DNA of 64,000 nucleotides from Pomphorhynchus laevis (taxonomy: Eukaryota; Acanthocephala; Palaeacanthocephala; Echinorhynchida; Pomphorhynchidae), in assembly GCA_012934845.2 (NCBI GenBank), contig WNNJ02000980.1, positions 124,001-188,000 on the forward strand, written 5' to 3'. Shown here piece by piece: positions 10,705-20,559 of the stretch. Position 1 is the first letter of the stretch. Each line of letters starts with the position of its first letter. The position numbers were made by a program, and so were the translations under genes. Below the pieces are notes generated by a model, which saw nothing but the letters and a program-made list of their open reading frames with translations, was not told where the DNA came from and did not search any database.

Positions 10705-11460
10705 CCACCCTTAGAACCACAGTGGGATCTCACTTCATACCGTCTACGGAGGGCGGTCAATCATCAACCTCACGCCTGATTGAAAATCTTGCCTCGACAC
10801 AGCTGATACTATCATCTAGCAAAATGGATCGTGCCTGACTACATACAGTGTCGTGTCCAAAAGCTGGGGCTTGGCTTAGTGCTGTATCAAATGCGGCATC
10901 GTGACGGAATTAACACCCCCACAGTTCTGTATTCTAGTCCGCATGTGGTTTGGGATTCCTTTACATGAAAAGGATTATAGGTGCGGCCGCTGCATGCGCA
11001 TAGCTGATAAGGAAGGCATACACTCGCTAACATGCCAATACGGGGGTTACCAAGGACTGCGGCATAATGCTATTCGTGACGTGGTATTCGCAGCCGCACA
11101 ATCAGCCCGGATGGATGTAGCCCGGATGGATGAATCAGCCCGGATGGATGTAGCTCTGGAAGTGCGAGGTATTATCCCGGACCTACGTGAACGGCCGGCA
11201 GACATCCTATTTTATGGGGATCCTCCCCATGCAATCGACTTTGCAGTCACTCACCCCAACAGACGGCATACCGTCGCTCAGCTGCTAACGCACAGCTCGC
11301 CGCCGCTACATCGTACGCGGCTAATGTTAAAGACCGGAAGTACAAGAGCAGGGTCGAAGCAGCGGGGTATATATTCTCAGCCGCTGTAGTGGAGTCGTTT
11401 GGGGTATGGAATGAAGAGGGAAACAGGGTCATTAAACGGGTTGCAAATAACATGAGCCGG
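10705..11460 (+). pseudogene. Family-A LINE zinc knuckle and restriction-like endonuclease
   Basis: The frame 10,901-11,389 has CGRCMRIADKEGIHSLTC (C-x2-C-x9-H-x3-C), RHNAIRD, then IPDLRERPADILF and AIDFAVTHP, which fit the PD-(D/E)xK nuclease core. The frame then slips: RKYKSRVEAAGYIF and AVVESFGVW continue in another frame as in copy 2. A small in-frame triplication of ARMD-type residues (11,105-11,155) sits just before the nuclease core and is absent from copy 2. In intact relatives this domain nicks the target site. Confidence 0.8.
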
Positions 11461-11933
11461 ACAAGCGGAGTCAGATACGCCGTGACGATCTCGCATTTAT
11501 ACTAGCGCATCTCTATTGCAATAATGAGAGGCAACGCCAAAGCAATGCTATCGTCACTTGACCAGATCCCAATATCGACATTTGATGGTGGACACCAGGA
11601 AACATGTGAACCCGGGAAACGCCTCTTCGAGCCAGACTCTTGTGCTTCGAGCCGAACTCGTGATGTGATGGGACTACCGGTTTGCAAAGATAACAACAAG
11701 AACCATGCCCCAATGAATAAGTATGACGAAATAATTTCCGTGCCATGCATGACTGAGATAGTGCACCAAATTCTCGATACACTGCCAATAATCCAGGCCA
11801 GCCCGATTTCTAACATACAAATAATGCCCCAGCAACCTATTCAAACGATCATGATCATTGAACAGCCGCGTACGACAACTGCGAAGATCGATATCGACAA
11901 TGTTGAGTCTTTTCCTGAGCAAGAACGAGAAAC
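11461..11933 (+). pseudogene. Family-A LINE C-terminal motif and unassigned linker
   Basis: RISIAIMRGNAKAMLSSLDQ (11,506-11,565) ends the conserved LINE protein and is matched by RVSVALMRGNAKAILKSLDE in copy 2. About 120 further codons (11,566-11,933) stay open but match neither copy 2 nor any family I recognise. They are rich in Pro, Ile and Gln around PISNIQIMPQQPIQTIM. This linker may be the upstream part of the captured LIM gene or private LINE sequence. Confidence 0.6.
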
Positions 11934-12179
11934 ATGGGACCGAAATTTGGTGGGGCAATTGAAAAGTGCTCACGATGTGGAACCACAGTTTATGATGCGG
12001 AAAGAATTGGGGCGTGCAGTTCGCAATGGCACGAAAAGTGCTTCAGATGTAAAACTTGCAATGCAACGTTGACTTTGGGTACATATAAAGATCAGGATGG
12101 AGAAATATACTGCAAAGGTTGCTTTGCCGATAAACTTCTTCCTCACGACAGAACCGCAAACAGGCCGAGGAGGAAATGA
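11934..12179 (+). CDS. LIM domain (CRP/CRIP-like), captured intron-less host sequence
   Basis: The 81-residue frame is one complete LIM domain: PKFGGAIEKC opening, then C12-x2-C15-x17-H33-x2-C36-x2-C39-x2-C42-x17-C60-x2-C63, with all eight zinc ligands present. The opening and the GEIYCKGC close are typical of cysteine-rich proteins (CRP/CSRP) that bind cytoskeletal partners. The glycine-rich tail of CRP is absent and the end (residues 66-81) is basic. It lies one frame away from the LINE linker upstream and has its own ATG. No intron interrupts the domain, consistent with a cDNA origin. Whether it is transcribed is unknown; the exact parent gene is uncertain. Confidence 0.75.
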   Translation: MGPKFGGAIEKCSRCGTTVYDAERIGACSSQWHEKCFRCKTCNATLTLGTYKDQDGEIYCKGCFADKLLPHDRTANRPRRK

Positions 12180-12414
12180 AGGCCAGCAAGCAGCTGTAAT
12201 TCAGTAGTTTTTTATTTGATTTTTTTTCGTTACAAATTGTTTGATATATTATTATAGTATTGTAATTTATAATTTATTATAAATTATTTTTCTAGTAAAA
12301 AAAATCAAAATTTATTATTGATAACAGACAATTACAATTTACGGATTACCCACAAATGGGCTCCTTTATTATTATCACTATTAAACTTAAAACGTTATTT
12401 GTGATTTTGTGTGA
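12180..12414. other. AT-rich spacer between two LINEs
   Basis: AT-rich sequence with T-runs and A-runs. It may contain the 3' UTR of the LIM-bearing transcript; no clear polyadenylation tail was seen. Confidence 0.4.
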
Positions 12415-12880
12415 TCATTGGTTGTTGCTTTCTGACATGCCTGCTTTCTGACATGCGTAAGGTTTCATCCTTATTGACATTGAAACAGCCTTTGCAATAA
12501 GGATTGAGAACCTTGATCGTAAGGTTCGTATACAATCATTGTACGAAGAATGAGTGCGAGTGAATATCTGACTTGATATTTGTTTCAGTACAGCGTTCGT
12601 TGTCGGACCCATCCCTCCTGTGGTCGATAATATAATCGGGTGAAATGATGCATGCTCGACTTTCACTATTCGTTCATTATATTTTGCATTTTTGCGATTT
12701 TCGTGGAATTTGAAGGGGTCTGATATTCTTGATAGGGAGTACGACGGAGCCAAAGAGTTAAAAACGCATATATCCATGAAGGACCGGTTCGTGGCAATTC
12801 CAAGTAGGCCATTGCAAGAAATATCTGTCCTTGCATCTCAATCTCGCGATGTTGTATTGTTTTCGAATTCAATAGATTGA
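12415..12880 (-). pseudogene. Family-B LINE endonuclease C-terminal part
   Basis: Residues MDICVFNSLAPSYS, NAKYNERIVKVEHASFHPII and STTGGMGP correspond to the end of the restriction-like nuclease: a conserved D-V/I-R/C-V-F-N-P-like strand, the K-x2-Y-x2-R-x3-VEH helix and the TGGMG loop. A second overlapping frame (12,666-12,872) covers the adjoining upstream part. The C-terminus KAVSMSIR aligns in position with the RGNA region of families A and C. Confidence 0.75.
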
Positions 12881-12939
12881 GGTACAGGATTAAGTTGGGG
12901 TTCTTTTATTACGCACTTACAAAACGTGCTTAAACATTT

Positions 12940-13237
12940 AGATATTTCATCGATTAACAATATTGTGACGGACAAAATTAAATCCTCTAGTCAGGCATGA
13001 CAGGGCATGCGTAATATCAAATCCGGCACCGCAAGGGCACTTATTTGCCATTGAGTTTGGTTGCCAGCCATATCGTACTGCAACAGCGTCTTGAAACTCC
13101 CTCGAAGTTAGAAATGTACCCGCTAGGTCATACGCTGGATTCAGCCATGACGACGCTCCAGTTGTATTGGCGTTTTTAAGAATCGAAGCAAATCCCTCTC
13201 CGAGGATTGGATTAAACCTGATGAAATATGAGCCCAT
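12940..13237 (-). pseudogene. Family-B LINE Cys/His module
   Basis: The 96 residues contain REFQDAVAVRYGW and CPCGAGFDITHALSCLTRGF followed by VRHNIVN. The C-x-C...H-x3-C cluster and RHN motif are the knuckle between the reverse transcriptase and nuclease in this LINE family. Upstream residues TGASSWLNPAY agree with the same region in relatives. Confidence 0.75.
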
Positions 13238-13575
13238 CTGCTAAAATTGGAATATCGGATGTGGCTCAGCAAATCTCGTAGATTATCTAGAAGAACGGAA
13301 TTTGACAGCTATTCCTATTAAGCTCAAACATCTTTAACGAGTTCACGTAATCCACATTTCCTCTTTCGGTTAGGTTATAAATTCCAAGTCCACCAACTTT
13401 GAACGGAAGTGTAATTAGTATTCTATCTTCCTCTCCAATCGGTCCGGTACCTAACATATGAGGTAATAAGTGCTAGAACAGCCGCAAACGAAAGCTTTCA
13501 AACCAATTGTTTGTGGTTTTGCAAGTTCTGAATAAATAAGTCTGTTGGTATTGATATGCACCTTGTCAATAGAAT

Positions 13576-13990
13576 CTAGGCCAAGAATGCGTTGATTGAT
13601 GTCATCTCATGAAACTTATCAAGTGACTTTTTCCAATCGTCGACCGTTTCTTTAACTCGTGACTTCACGTATTCGCCGATACCTATAAAGCTTCCTAGGT
13701 ATTTGGCACCATCTTTATGTATAGGTACGGCATCGTCTGCAAATCGCTTTAGATTAGTCTCCAGCTCTACGTCGTGTGTGAGAAGCGTGCATTTTGTAGG
13801 ATTTACAAAGTATCCATAATTCGGGCCCAACTGTTTGACACATTCCCACACTTTTAAGAGGTCATCGATTTTTCCGACACATGCTCCATCGTCTGCGTAC
13901 CAACAGTGGATAGCTCCAGGTGCAATCTTACTCAATCTGTCAATTAGAAGCATTGATGCAGCAGCTTAAGCAGCCATGGCTAGCGGATCC
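13576..13990 (-). pseudogene. Family-B LINE reverse transcriptase palm
   Basis: Contains GDPLAMAA just upstream, then CWYADDGACVG (catalytic ADD), GYFVNPTKCTLL and KYLGSFIG. These follow motif B in position. Motif A and the fingers lie in the poorly preserved stretch between this frame and 14,100. The frame contains no stops over 125 codons. Confidence 0.8.
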
Positions 13991-14099
13991 CCTTGTGTGA
14001 ATGCTTCAGCCGACAATAGCGTTATATTATCGACAGTAAGAATTGATGGTTGTCTATACGTGTTATTTAATATCGGCAATAAAGCTGGACTTTGATGCG

Positions 14100-15050
14100 T
14101 TAAAGCAAAGCACGACAAAGTATTCTCCTCACTACCTCACCAATTCCAATTGGTCTGACACCAGGCATCTTGTTTAATGGTATCAAACGGCTTACTATAT
14201 ATGCCTGCAGAAGGGATGGCTCAATAGATTCAGTCGATATCTTAATTACGAATTCACATATCTTGTCGGCTAGAAGATAAGAACTATTACCAAATGATGT
14301 AAGAAAATGTCTCCAACCATCAAAGTCTACTCCAGACAGACCAGCAGATCCGCGTGTTCGTTTTGCTGCTGTTATAACTTCCTCTGGCGTCAAATCATAA
14401 AATCGTGAGGCATGATGTTCTACGCATATATCCAACCTATCTCTAAGCATCAGGCTGTCAGACGCCGACGCGTTAGTAAGATGAAGCTCCCTTAGTTTTT
14501 GAAGCACAGTAATACCGTCAAGTTCCGTTCCCAATGACAATATTCCACCACCAGACCGTTGTTTTAATAATCGCGATGCTTTGCTGATTTTTCCAGATTT
14601 AATAAGATTGACAGCCTTTTTTGTATTTGATGTGGGCATGTTCCAGTCTTTTTCTAGTTCACTTACCCGACACTTTTGAAGAAATCGCGCTTCTGCTAGT
14701 AACTCATTAAGTTTTTCCCCTCTCCAAAGTAGTATTCTCCGTTTCAGTGTTTTCCTAATTAGGTTAACTTTCCGTGTCGGAATTCTCTGCAAAAGAATTT
14801 GGCACAGCACGGTGGCCCTTTTCAAAGGATCATTTCGATCTATTCTTGCTTTATTAAAGTCATCGAAACAAGTTGTAATTAGACCAAGAAATTCCTTGCT
14901 TGCACTGCACATCGGTAATTTAAAAAGATTTGAACACCATTGGATTATTTCGTCCTACACAATGTCAAGTGAGCATTTTTCCAAATTTCTCTCTGTCATG
15001 GATATTGGATCGTGTGATCCAATATCAGGCAGTTTGGAGCTGAGCAATTA
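14100..15050 (-). pseudogene. Family-B LINE N-terminal and RT fingers region
   Basis: A 270-codon frame (14,100-14,912), continued upstream in part to about 15,045. It has LLKQRSGGGILSL, TRGSAGLSGVDFDGWRHFL and LIPLNKMPGVRPIGIGEVVRR, the last being the family's hallmark fingers motif. The N-terminal 150 residues are basic and Leu-rich (RKVNLIRKTLKRRILL). No zinc finger was recognised at the start. Confidence 0.8.
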
Positions 15051-15500
15051 AGACATAGTTTATTCGATCTCGCGCACCGACACCTCAAGCATTTGGCAAC
15101 CACGCCATTGCTAGAACAACACTTTTGTATCGAAGAGGGGATGCCTCGTGGCATAACTGTTCGACGTCCGGAGCCCTTTTATTCTTTTATCTTGGGATGA
15201 CTCTTGTATGGTTTATTGTGATTGTGTTTAAACTTGTATGTTTTGTATTGTATCGTTGTATGTATTGTATTGTATTTAATTCATCTTGCGGCACAGCAAT
15301 TGTATGTATATTAGATTGTATGTTTATTAGTTATCAAACTTTTTAAAGGTCATATAATTATTAATTATGGTCATATAATTATGTTATATAATTATTGTAA
15401 TAATATAATAATATATATTAATATATATAATTATATAATTATATTATATATTATCTTTATATATTATATTTTATATTTTATATAAGAAGCACTTCTGTAG
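15051..15500. other. Unassigned region
   Basis: The first 150 bases are less AT-rich and give a plus-strand frame HLKHLATTPLLEQHF without recognised homology. The remainder is AT-rich with AT-dinucleotide runs. No exon of CFAP298 was found here. Confidence 0.4.
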
Positions 15501-16041
15501 GAGCAATTTACTTGAATTCCTAGTTGTTTTATTATTTCTAATTTTATCCATCTATTGTATTCTTAAAACTTCCTATATTTACATAAAGATCTTTCAGCTT
15601 ATTATCTCTTAAAAGTTGTTTTAATATTTCTAATTGTTCATAAATAATTTGATACAATTATATACAACTTAGCCTATTATAGTCGTTAATTAAATTTTGA
15701 TTTATTGAACATATTATATCTTTAGAAAAACTTCTTATATTTACAGAACGATATTTTAGCTTATTATCTCTTAAAAGTTGTTTTAATATTTCTAATTGTT
15801 CATTTATATACATATCTTTTTTAATATTTTTAACTCTATTTTTCTTATTCCTTTTATCACCGTGACTTCTTGGCTTGTGTCTAACCGGATTATTATAATA
15901 TAGTTGTTTATTATTTACTATACTACCTCTGCCAATGCCTTGTCCCACGTCATTCAATCCTAATGGGTACATGGAATTAAGCGTTTTAATCCAAAGATCT
16001 TTTATTTCTAATTTTTTAAATAAGAAAAACATTTTTAGCAT
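15500..16041 (-). mobile_element. Permuted Penelope-like element, N-terminal linker fragment
   Basis: The 127-residue minus-strand frame (15,658-16,041) has LWIKTLNSMYPLGLND, the end of a GIY-YIG fold, and a basic linker (KPRSHGDKRNKKNRVKNIK) nearly identical to the copy at 36,429-37,388. A roughly 76-base part of the linker is present twice (15,568-15,644 and 15,730-15,806), so the copy is rearranged. The reverse transcriptase is absent. Confidence 0.8.
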
Positions 16042-16772
16042 ATAATCAGCATATAACAGGAATTATTTTTCAAACTATTTTTCAGAGTTTAATTAATTTT
16101 TAATAAAGAATAAATATAAACTTCAATCATAAACTTAAAGTATAAATTTTAAATATTCAAATATAAAATTTAAATATAATGATTAACAATTATATTATAA
16201 GATAAGATAATTAATCAATTATAACATAAGATAGTTGCTAGAGAGTTGCTAAGATAGTCAATAGAGATTTTTTCATGCATTTATTTATTATAACAAAGTC
16301 AGAAACAGTTTTCTTTGTAGAAGCCTGGAACACTTATCTTTATATAGGCTGCATTATAAATAAATCACCGGAAATTTTAATTCCTTAGCAAATTATGAAT
16401 TCATTTAAAATTAGCTAATAATTAAAATTTAATTACGGAATGATGTGATTGAAATAACTAAAATTATAAAATATTATTTATCGACTGCTTTATTAATTAG
16501 GTGTAAATAAGCTTATATTTTGAAAGTTATTTCAATTTCTAAAGTCTAAACGCCGTTGAAACAAATTAATGTTTATTAATCAATGTTATATAAAACGATA
16601 TATTTCTTAAATTACTAACTTTTAAGTTTTAACAAAAATAATAGCATAATTTATTAAATAATATATTATTAATTTTCATTTTTTATTTAAATACAAATAG
16701 TATTTTTTGAATAAATTGTTCTATTAATTAGTTTTAAGAGTTTTATTTAGTAAAATATAAAAAATGTTTTAG
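16042..16772. other. AT-rich region, probable CFAP298 intron
   Basis: Very AT-rich sequence without recognisable coding. The missing N-terminal exon of CFAP298 (expected to encode roughly the first 50 residues) was looked for and not found here, so it probably lies left of position 15,500 among the transposons or outside the window. Confidence 0.45.
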
Positions 16773-16940
16773 AATTCCTAAGATTAAAAGATTATGGATT
16801 ACAGATGCCCACCGATATGCGCGGGCTTGCTCCGAGTCAATTAAAAGATCTAAATCTTACGAATGAATGGGCTCGCGACTATGAACCGTCGGGTGGATAT
16901 AACTACAATGCAGATCCACTTTTAGAACGCAATGGAGAAG
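16773..16940 (+). CDS. CFAP298: CFAP298 internal exon (first visible)
   Basis: CFAP298 (C21orf59/Kurly) is a conserved cytoplasmic factor needed to assemble axonemal dynein arms and for motile cilia and sperm flagella. This exon encodes LQMPTDMRGLAPSQLKDL and NEWARDYEPSGG, matching the vertebrate LPPNMQGLTDDQIEELKL and DEWGEKCVPSGG region as I recall it. The acceptor is TTTTAG just before 16,773 and the donor is AAG|GTGTTT at 16,941, leaving phase 1. The next exon supplies the rest of the codon, restoring NGE-APNEKM. Upstream exons are not seen. Identity is strong because five further exons follow in order with compatible phases. Confidence 0.9.
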
Positions 16941-17497
16941 GTGTTTAATCAAAAAATTTCAATTTTAAGAATTTAATATTCAAATCATTAATTTAAAGAG
17001 CGTAGCTAATGCTTATACTCATCTTATAAGATTGCTATTCTCTTTTTGAAGTATTAACAATAATATATTTGGAATTTTTAATAGATCCAGAGATACCGTT
17101 TCTACCAAAAATCATAATCAGTCATATTTTTAAATCAAGAAAGTACTTTTATTTGTTTAAAAATATGTTATTATCTGAAGAAGATTCATTAGTGTTGAAA
17201 CTGAAAATTGTCTCATCTTTATTGCAGTGGAATTCGTAATTCTAATATATAAACGAAATATATATATAACATGTTTTCCAATATCTAATGGTATATATAA
17301 TTTTTCATTATATATATCATCTCTTAAATTATAAGAATGATCTTACTGATCTTATTTGCAAATGACGCATTCTTATTTATTAAATAACTATTTATTATGC
17401 GTATTTCTATTTTATTCTAACAAGTAATTAATATTTAAATGTACGTAACACTATAACCGTGTGTTTGTAAATACTTGATTTTGATGATATATTTTCT
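16941..17497. other. AT-rich intron sequence
   Basis: First part of the 5.8-kb CFAP298 intron. It is AT-rich, and no coding or repeat family was recognised before the inverted repeat at 17,498. Confidence 0.5.
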
Positions 17498-17669
17498 TTA
17501 TTGGATTTTAAGAGCAGGATCAAAATAATTTTGTTTTAATTTTTAATATTTCGGTAACTTCCGTAAGCATAATAAGAAAAATAATAATATATTTTTTCTG
17601 ATAATGCTAACAGAAGTTACTGAAATATTAAAAATTTTATTTTTTGATCCAGCTCTAAAAAATCAATAA
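17498..17669. repeat. Inverted repeat, about 65-base diverged arms
   Basis: The left arm starts at TTATTGGATTTTAAGAGCAGG and the right arm ends with its diverged complement at AGCTCTAAAAAATCAATA. The two arms share TTTAATATTTC(G)GTAACTTC and its complement, with a spacer of about 40 AT-rich bases. It resembles a small hairpin MITE; no target duplication is evident. Confidence 0.7.
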
Positions 17670-17689
17670 CCGTTTTTGTTTATCCTCAT

Positions 17690-18815
17690 AATTTACAATT
17701 TATTTTTGATTAATTGTAACAATTATTTTATTGTGTAAGCAGACTCCATTGTTTTTAAAAATTGAGCAAATTGAGAGAAGTAAACGTAAAATTTATTGTT
17801 ACAAATTTTCGATCACTATGGCAATCATCAGGAACATAACAGCGCACACATTACAATCAAAAATATATAGCAAACAATGATCTGGCAGAATGCAACTGCC
17901 AAGTTAGTCCAGAAAAATAAACTTGCCATTAGTGGTTACTGAAGTTGGAACATCTGGTTTATCGCCCTCAAAATTATTGACAGGATCGTGATATCTTAAA
18001 ATTATTACCTACTTAATTTTCCTTATAGTCCAATCACTAATGTGAGCTGTAATCTATGCGCTGGCAAAATTTATATCGTATCCATGATTAGTAAAGTGGT
18101 TCAAAACGGCTGAACTGGTATGTCCTAGTCGTATTACGCGCTTATGACATTATAACCAATCAGCGAACTTTTGTCCTGTTTGACCAATGTAATGGGAACC
18201 ACAATTATTACGAGGATTTATATTTTTCTTGTGCAGTAGAAGACCACGGTTTGCTAATGTTGATGACATCTTCCTTTCGGTATACCTGTGTAGCAGTTGT
18301 ATCATTGTGATACATGCATTGTAAGTCCAGGAAGGAAATAAAACAATTTTGTTCAACACATATGTTCCTTGTAATTCTCGTATATAATTCGGTAATCGTG
18401 TTTATCGTATCTAAATCGGTTATCGTATTCAACACGTTCTCCTGGGTGGAACATAAAAGTGTGGAATTACTTTGTTGCTCATTGACACGATATAAATTTT
18501 GCCTGCTCAGAGATTATAACTCACGAAAGTGATAAGACTATAAGGAAAATTAAGGAGGTAATTATTTTACCATATCACGATTCTGTCAATAATTTGAGGG
18601 CAGTAATTCAGATGTTCCAACCCAAGTAACTACTAATGGCAAGTTTATTTTTCCGAACTATGTTGATAGTTGCTTTCTGCCAGATCATTATTCGCTATAT
18701 ATTTTTGATTGCAACTGTGCATAGTTATGTTCCTGATGATGATCGCAGTAGTGATCAAAAATTTGTAACAATAAATTTTACGTTTACTTCTTTCGATTTG
18801 TATAATTTTTAGAAA
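17690..18815. mobile_element. Penelope-like element 3' ends in head-to-head inverted arrangement
   Basis: Two copies of one Penelope-like 3' end diverge from about 18,470. The minus-strand copy (17,755-18,360) encodes a decayed GIY-YIG nuclease (HYIGQTGQKF, then a diverged match to the nuclease at 53,039-53,401). The plus-strand copy (18,475-18,812) repeats its last 300 bases in reverse. Each end carries a CTGATGA hairpin (17,807-17,831 minus; 18,734-18,762 plus). Inverted terminal copies are typical of Penelope-like elements. The reverse transcriptase is missing. Confidence 0.8.
17935..18360 (-). pseudogene. GIY-YIG nuclease remnant of a Penelope-like element
   Basis: Minus-strand residues CGSHYIGQTGQKF (18,150-18,200) form the YIG half of a GIY-YIG domain. 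Downstream, still on the minus strand, decayed matches to LGHTSSAVLNHF, ILRYHDP and DVPTSVTTNGKFIF follow the intact homologue at 53,039-53,401 closely. Several stops interrupt it. Confidence 0.75.
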
Positions 18816-19204
18816 TTATTTTAAAACCTATTTGAAAACAAAGCTTTTATATAATTTATTTTTTTTCGAAATGTTTAGTTTCTCTTATTGTCTACTATCG
18901 TCAATAAAATGTTAGATTTTGTTACCAACTTAGCAAGTTGACCAATCAGAAACAATGAGATAAATTAGAACTAGAAACAGCACTAGCCAAATATTGTAAA
19001 AAATTCTTGAGTTAATGTTTGAATTTTTTATATGTTAAATAGTATTGCTATATACAAATAAAGTTTTCATCCGTATTTTAACTATACCAAACCTGATTTT
19101 ATCTAATAGAATTTTCTTCGGAGTAAATTTTTCTTCCACTAGAATTAAAAAACAAATTAACTTTATTATACAAAATACAATGTTCAAAAGAATCACAAGT
19201 CAAT
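18813..19204. other. AT-rich intron sequence
   Basis: AT-rich bases between the Penelope pair and the family-C LINE. The last stretch is probably the 3' UTR of the family-C element on the minus strand. No other feature was recognised. Confidence 0.45.
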
Positions 19205-19210
19205 TAAAAA

Positions 19211-19760
19211 TTAACGAATAGCTTTTTTCGCCATCGCCTCCACAACGCAAACAGCGTTCCCTTGCTGGACAGCTGCGTTCAGGTGCTGGATCAGATAGCT
19301 ACTTGCTTGTGCGCAGCCTGTTGTTCTGTTCAGCATGCTGATCAGGCGTGCGATGAAGGCTTCTGTTGATGGGCCGTATACACCGAATGTTTCGACCGCA
19401 ACAGGCTGAAATTCGTATATTCTCTGGTCGATGCACGCATACTTTGTGCTTTTCGTGTTTCGGCGAGTCCGGCCACCTCTCCGGCACTGGGAACAGCATG
19501 CAGAGCGTAGCTTGTAGCCATAGTATTTAGACATGTGAAGTCCCACACCCGGTGGAGGCCGTCTTCCCATGGCACTAACGAACAACCATCGGGACGCTTG
19601 CCATTATCACGCGCAAGGCCACCCGGCTCTAAGCTGCATGGTATTTCATCGTTACATAGCACTTGTTGCAGTAGCTTGTTTATCTTTGCATGTCGAGAAT
19701 GTCGCGCTTTGCTCTGTTTACAGTCAAGTACGTGGTTGCTGAACACATCTGACTTATCGC
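19211..19760 (-). pseudogene. Family-C LINE restriction-like endonuclease and C-terminus
   Basis: Two overlapping frames (19,342-19,746 and 19,211-19,585) together show KARHSRHAKINKLLQQ, EPGGLARDNGKRPDGCSLV, VWDFTCLNTMATSYA (nuclease core), then FQPVAVETFGVYG and AAVQQGNAVCVVEA. These are the KRPDG / WD-T-V-D-T-LA-SY and QRGNA signatures common to the family. One frame change near 19,450 separates the two halves. Confidence 0.8.
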
Positions 19761-19957
19761 CATAACATGTGAACTATCTAGCGATAGGAAGACGTAGCTG
19801 CATACTAACCGATATTGTAAAAGTTGCGTCCTCCATGCGGGTGCCAACCGCTGTGATTGGCAGCGGCTGCAGAAAGGCTCAAGACTCAGGTGTAGACACC
19901 GCTTACAAGCGGGATCTATCCCTCGTTGTTTCACAATTCAGTAGAAGACATTGAAAC

Positions 19958-20512
19958 TTAGCGACCTGTAGTCGTTCGGTCTATCGTGTTTGAGTGTTTA
20001 GGTCCAAAGAACCTGAGACAACGGACAGGACGACAATAGTTTGACCGCGATTGCGAATAGTGGATTTGCCCTACCGTACGCATTAAGACTGCACCCCCTA
20101 GCAGCCGTCCCGTCAGATCGTTTAGTCTCGTCAGAGATGAGCAGAATGTTGGAATGGCCGTTTCGCTAGTAAGGGATTTTCCGATGCCATTGAGATTTAT
20201 TGGTAGAGTTGCCTGGTACCAGGCATGTACGGTTAATTTTAAGTTCAAGATACTTGACAGTATAAAATGCAACACATCATCGTGATCATTTAATCGAGTG
20301 CTCAGAAAACAAGGACAGCATCGGAGTAGGTACGACATCTTAGGAAGGCTAAGGCATCGACGTAGAAGAATCAATGCGTTCAGCCGGGCTAAACAGGAAA
20401 GACACGCTCGTGCTAAGCGTAACTCTTCTGTTGCTGAGTCCATTGCGGCATCCAACGACGCCACGGTTCCGCCAATGGACACTCCTAGCAAACATGCATC
20501 ATTAAGTTCCAA
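19958..20512 (-). pseudogene. Family-C LINE region between RT and nuclease
   Basis: A 184-residue frame with LLGVSIGGTVASLDAAMDSA, LPKMSYLLRCCPCF and ATLPINLNGIGKSL, the last equivalent to MTLPIRLGGFGLR of family A. The block PKMSYLLR equals ARINHLLR of families A. It forms the RT thumb and the segment leading to the nuclease. Confidence 0.7.
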
Positions 20513-20559
20513 GACTACAGCATCCGGTAGGACTGGAAGAAAAAGATCCTGAACGGATA

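Larger units (their letters stand above)
8551..12179 (+). mobile_element. Family-A LINE, copy 1, with a host LIM domain at its 3' end
   Basis: In order on the plus strand: an N-terminal zinc finger (8590-8898), a reverse transcriptase with a WYLDDG box (8899-10,704), a CCHC-type knuckle and restriction-like endonuclease (10,705-11,460), the conserved terminal RGNAKA motif (11,524-11,545), a linker of about 125 codons without recognised homology, and an intact LIM domain (11,934-12,179). The frame changes several times in the reverse transcriptase and endonuclease, so the element is inactive. The architecture (RT followed by knuckle and PD-D/E-xK nuclease) places it with site-specific-type non-LTR elements rather than with APE-bearing LINEs. 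A second copy lies at 31,526-34,721. Confidence 0.8.
12415..15050 (-). mobile_element. Family-B LINE (RT plus restriction-like endonuclease), broken
   Basis: Read from about 15,050 down to 12,415 on the minus strand: a leader and N-terminal segment, reverse transcriptase with RPIGIGE and WYADDG, a Cys/His module (CPCGAGFDITHALSC), and an endonuclease end (DICVFNSLAPSY, then GGMGP). These blocks are widespread in an RT family of cnidarians, sponges and other invertebrates (CPCG...HALSC and FFDVRVFNP signatures). Several frame breaks make it inactive. It lies tail to tail with family-A copy 1. Confidence 0.8.

Noticed and set aside
15125-15346. Plus-strand hydrophobic ORF of 73 codons
   Set aside because: Its membrane-like look comes from T-rich sequence. 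No start context, homology or conserved frame supports translation.
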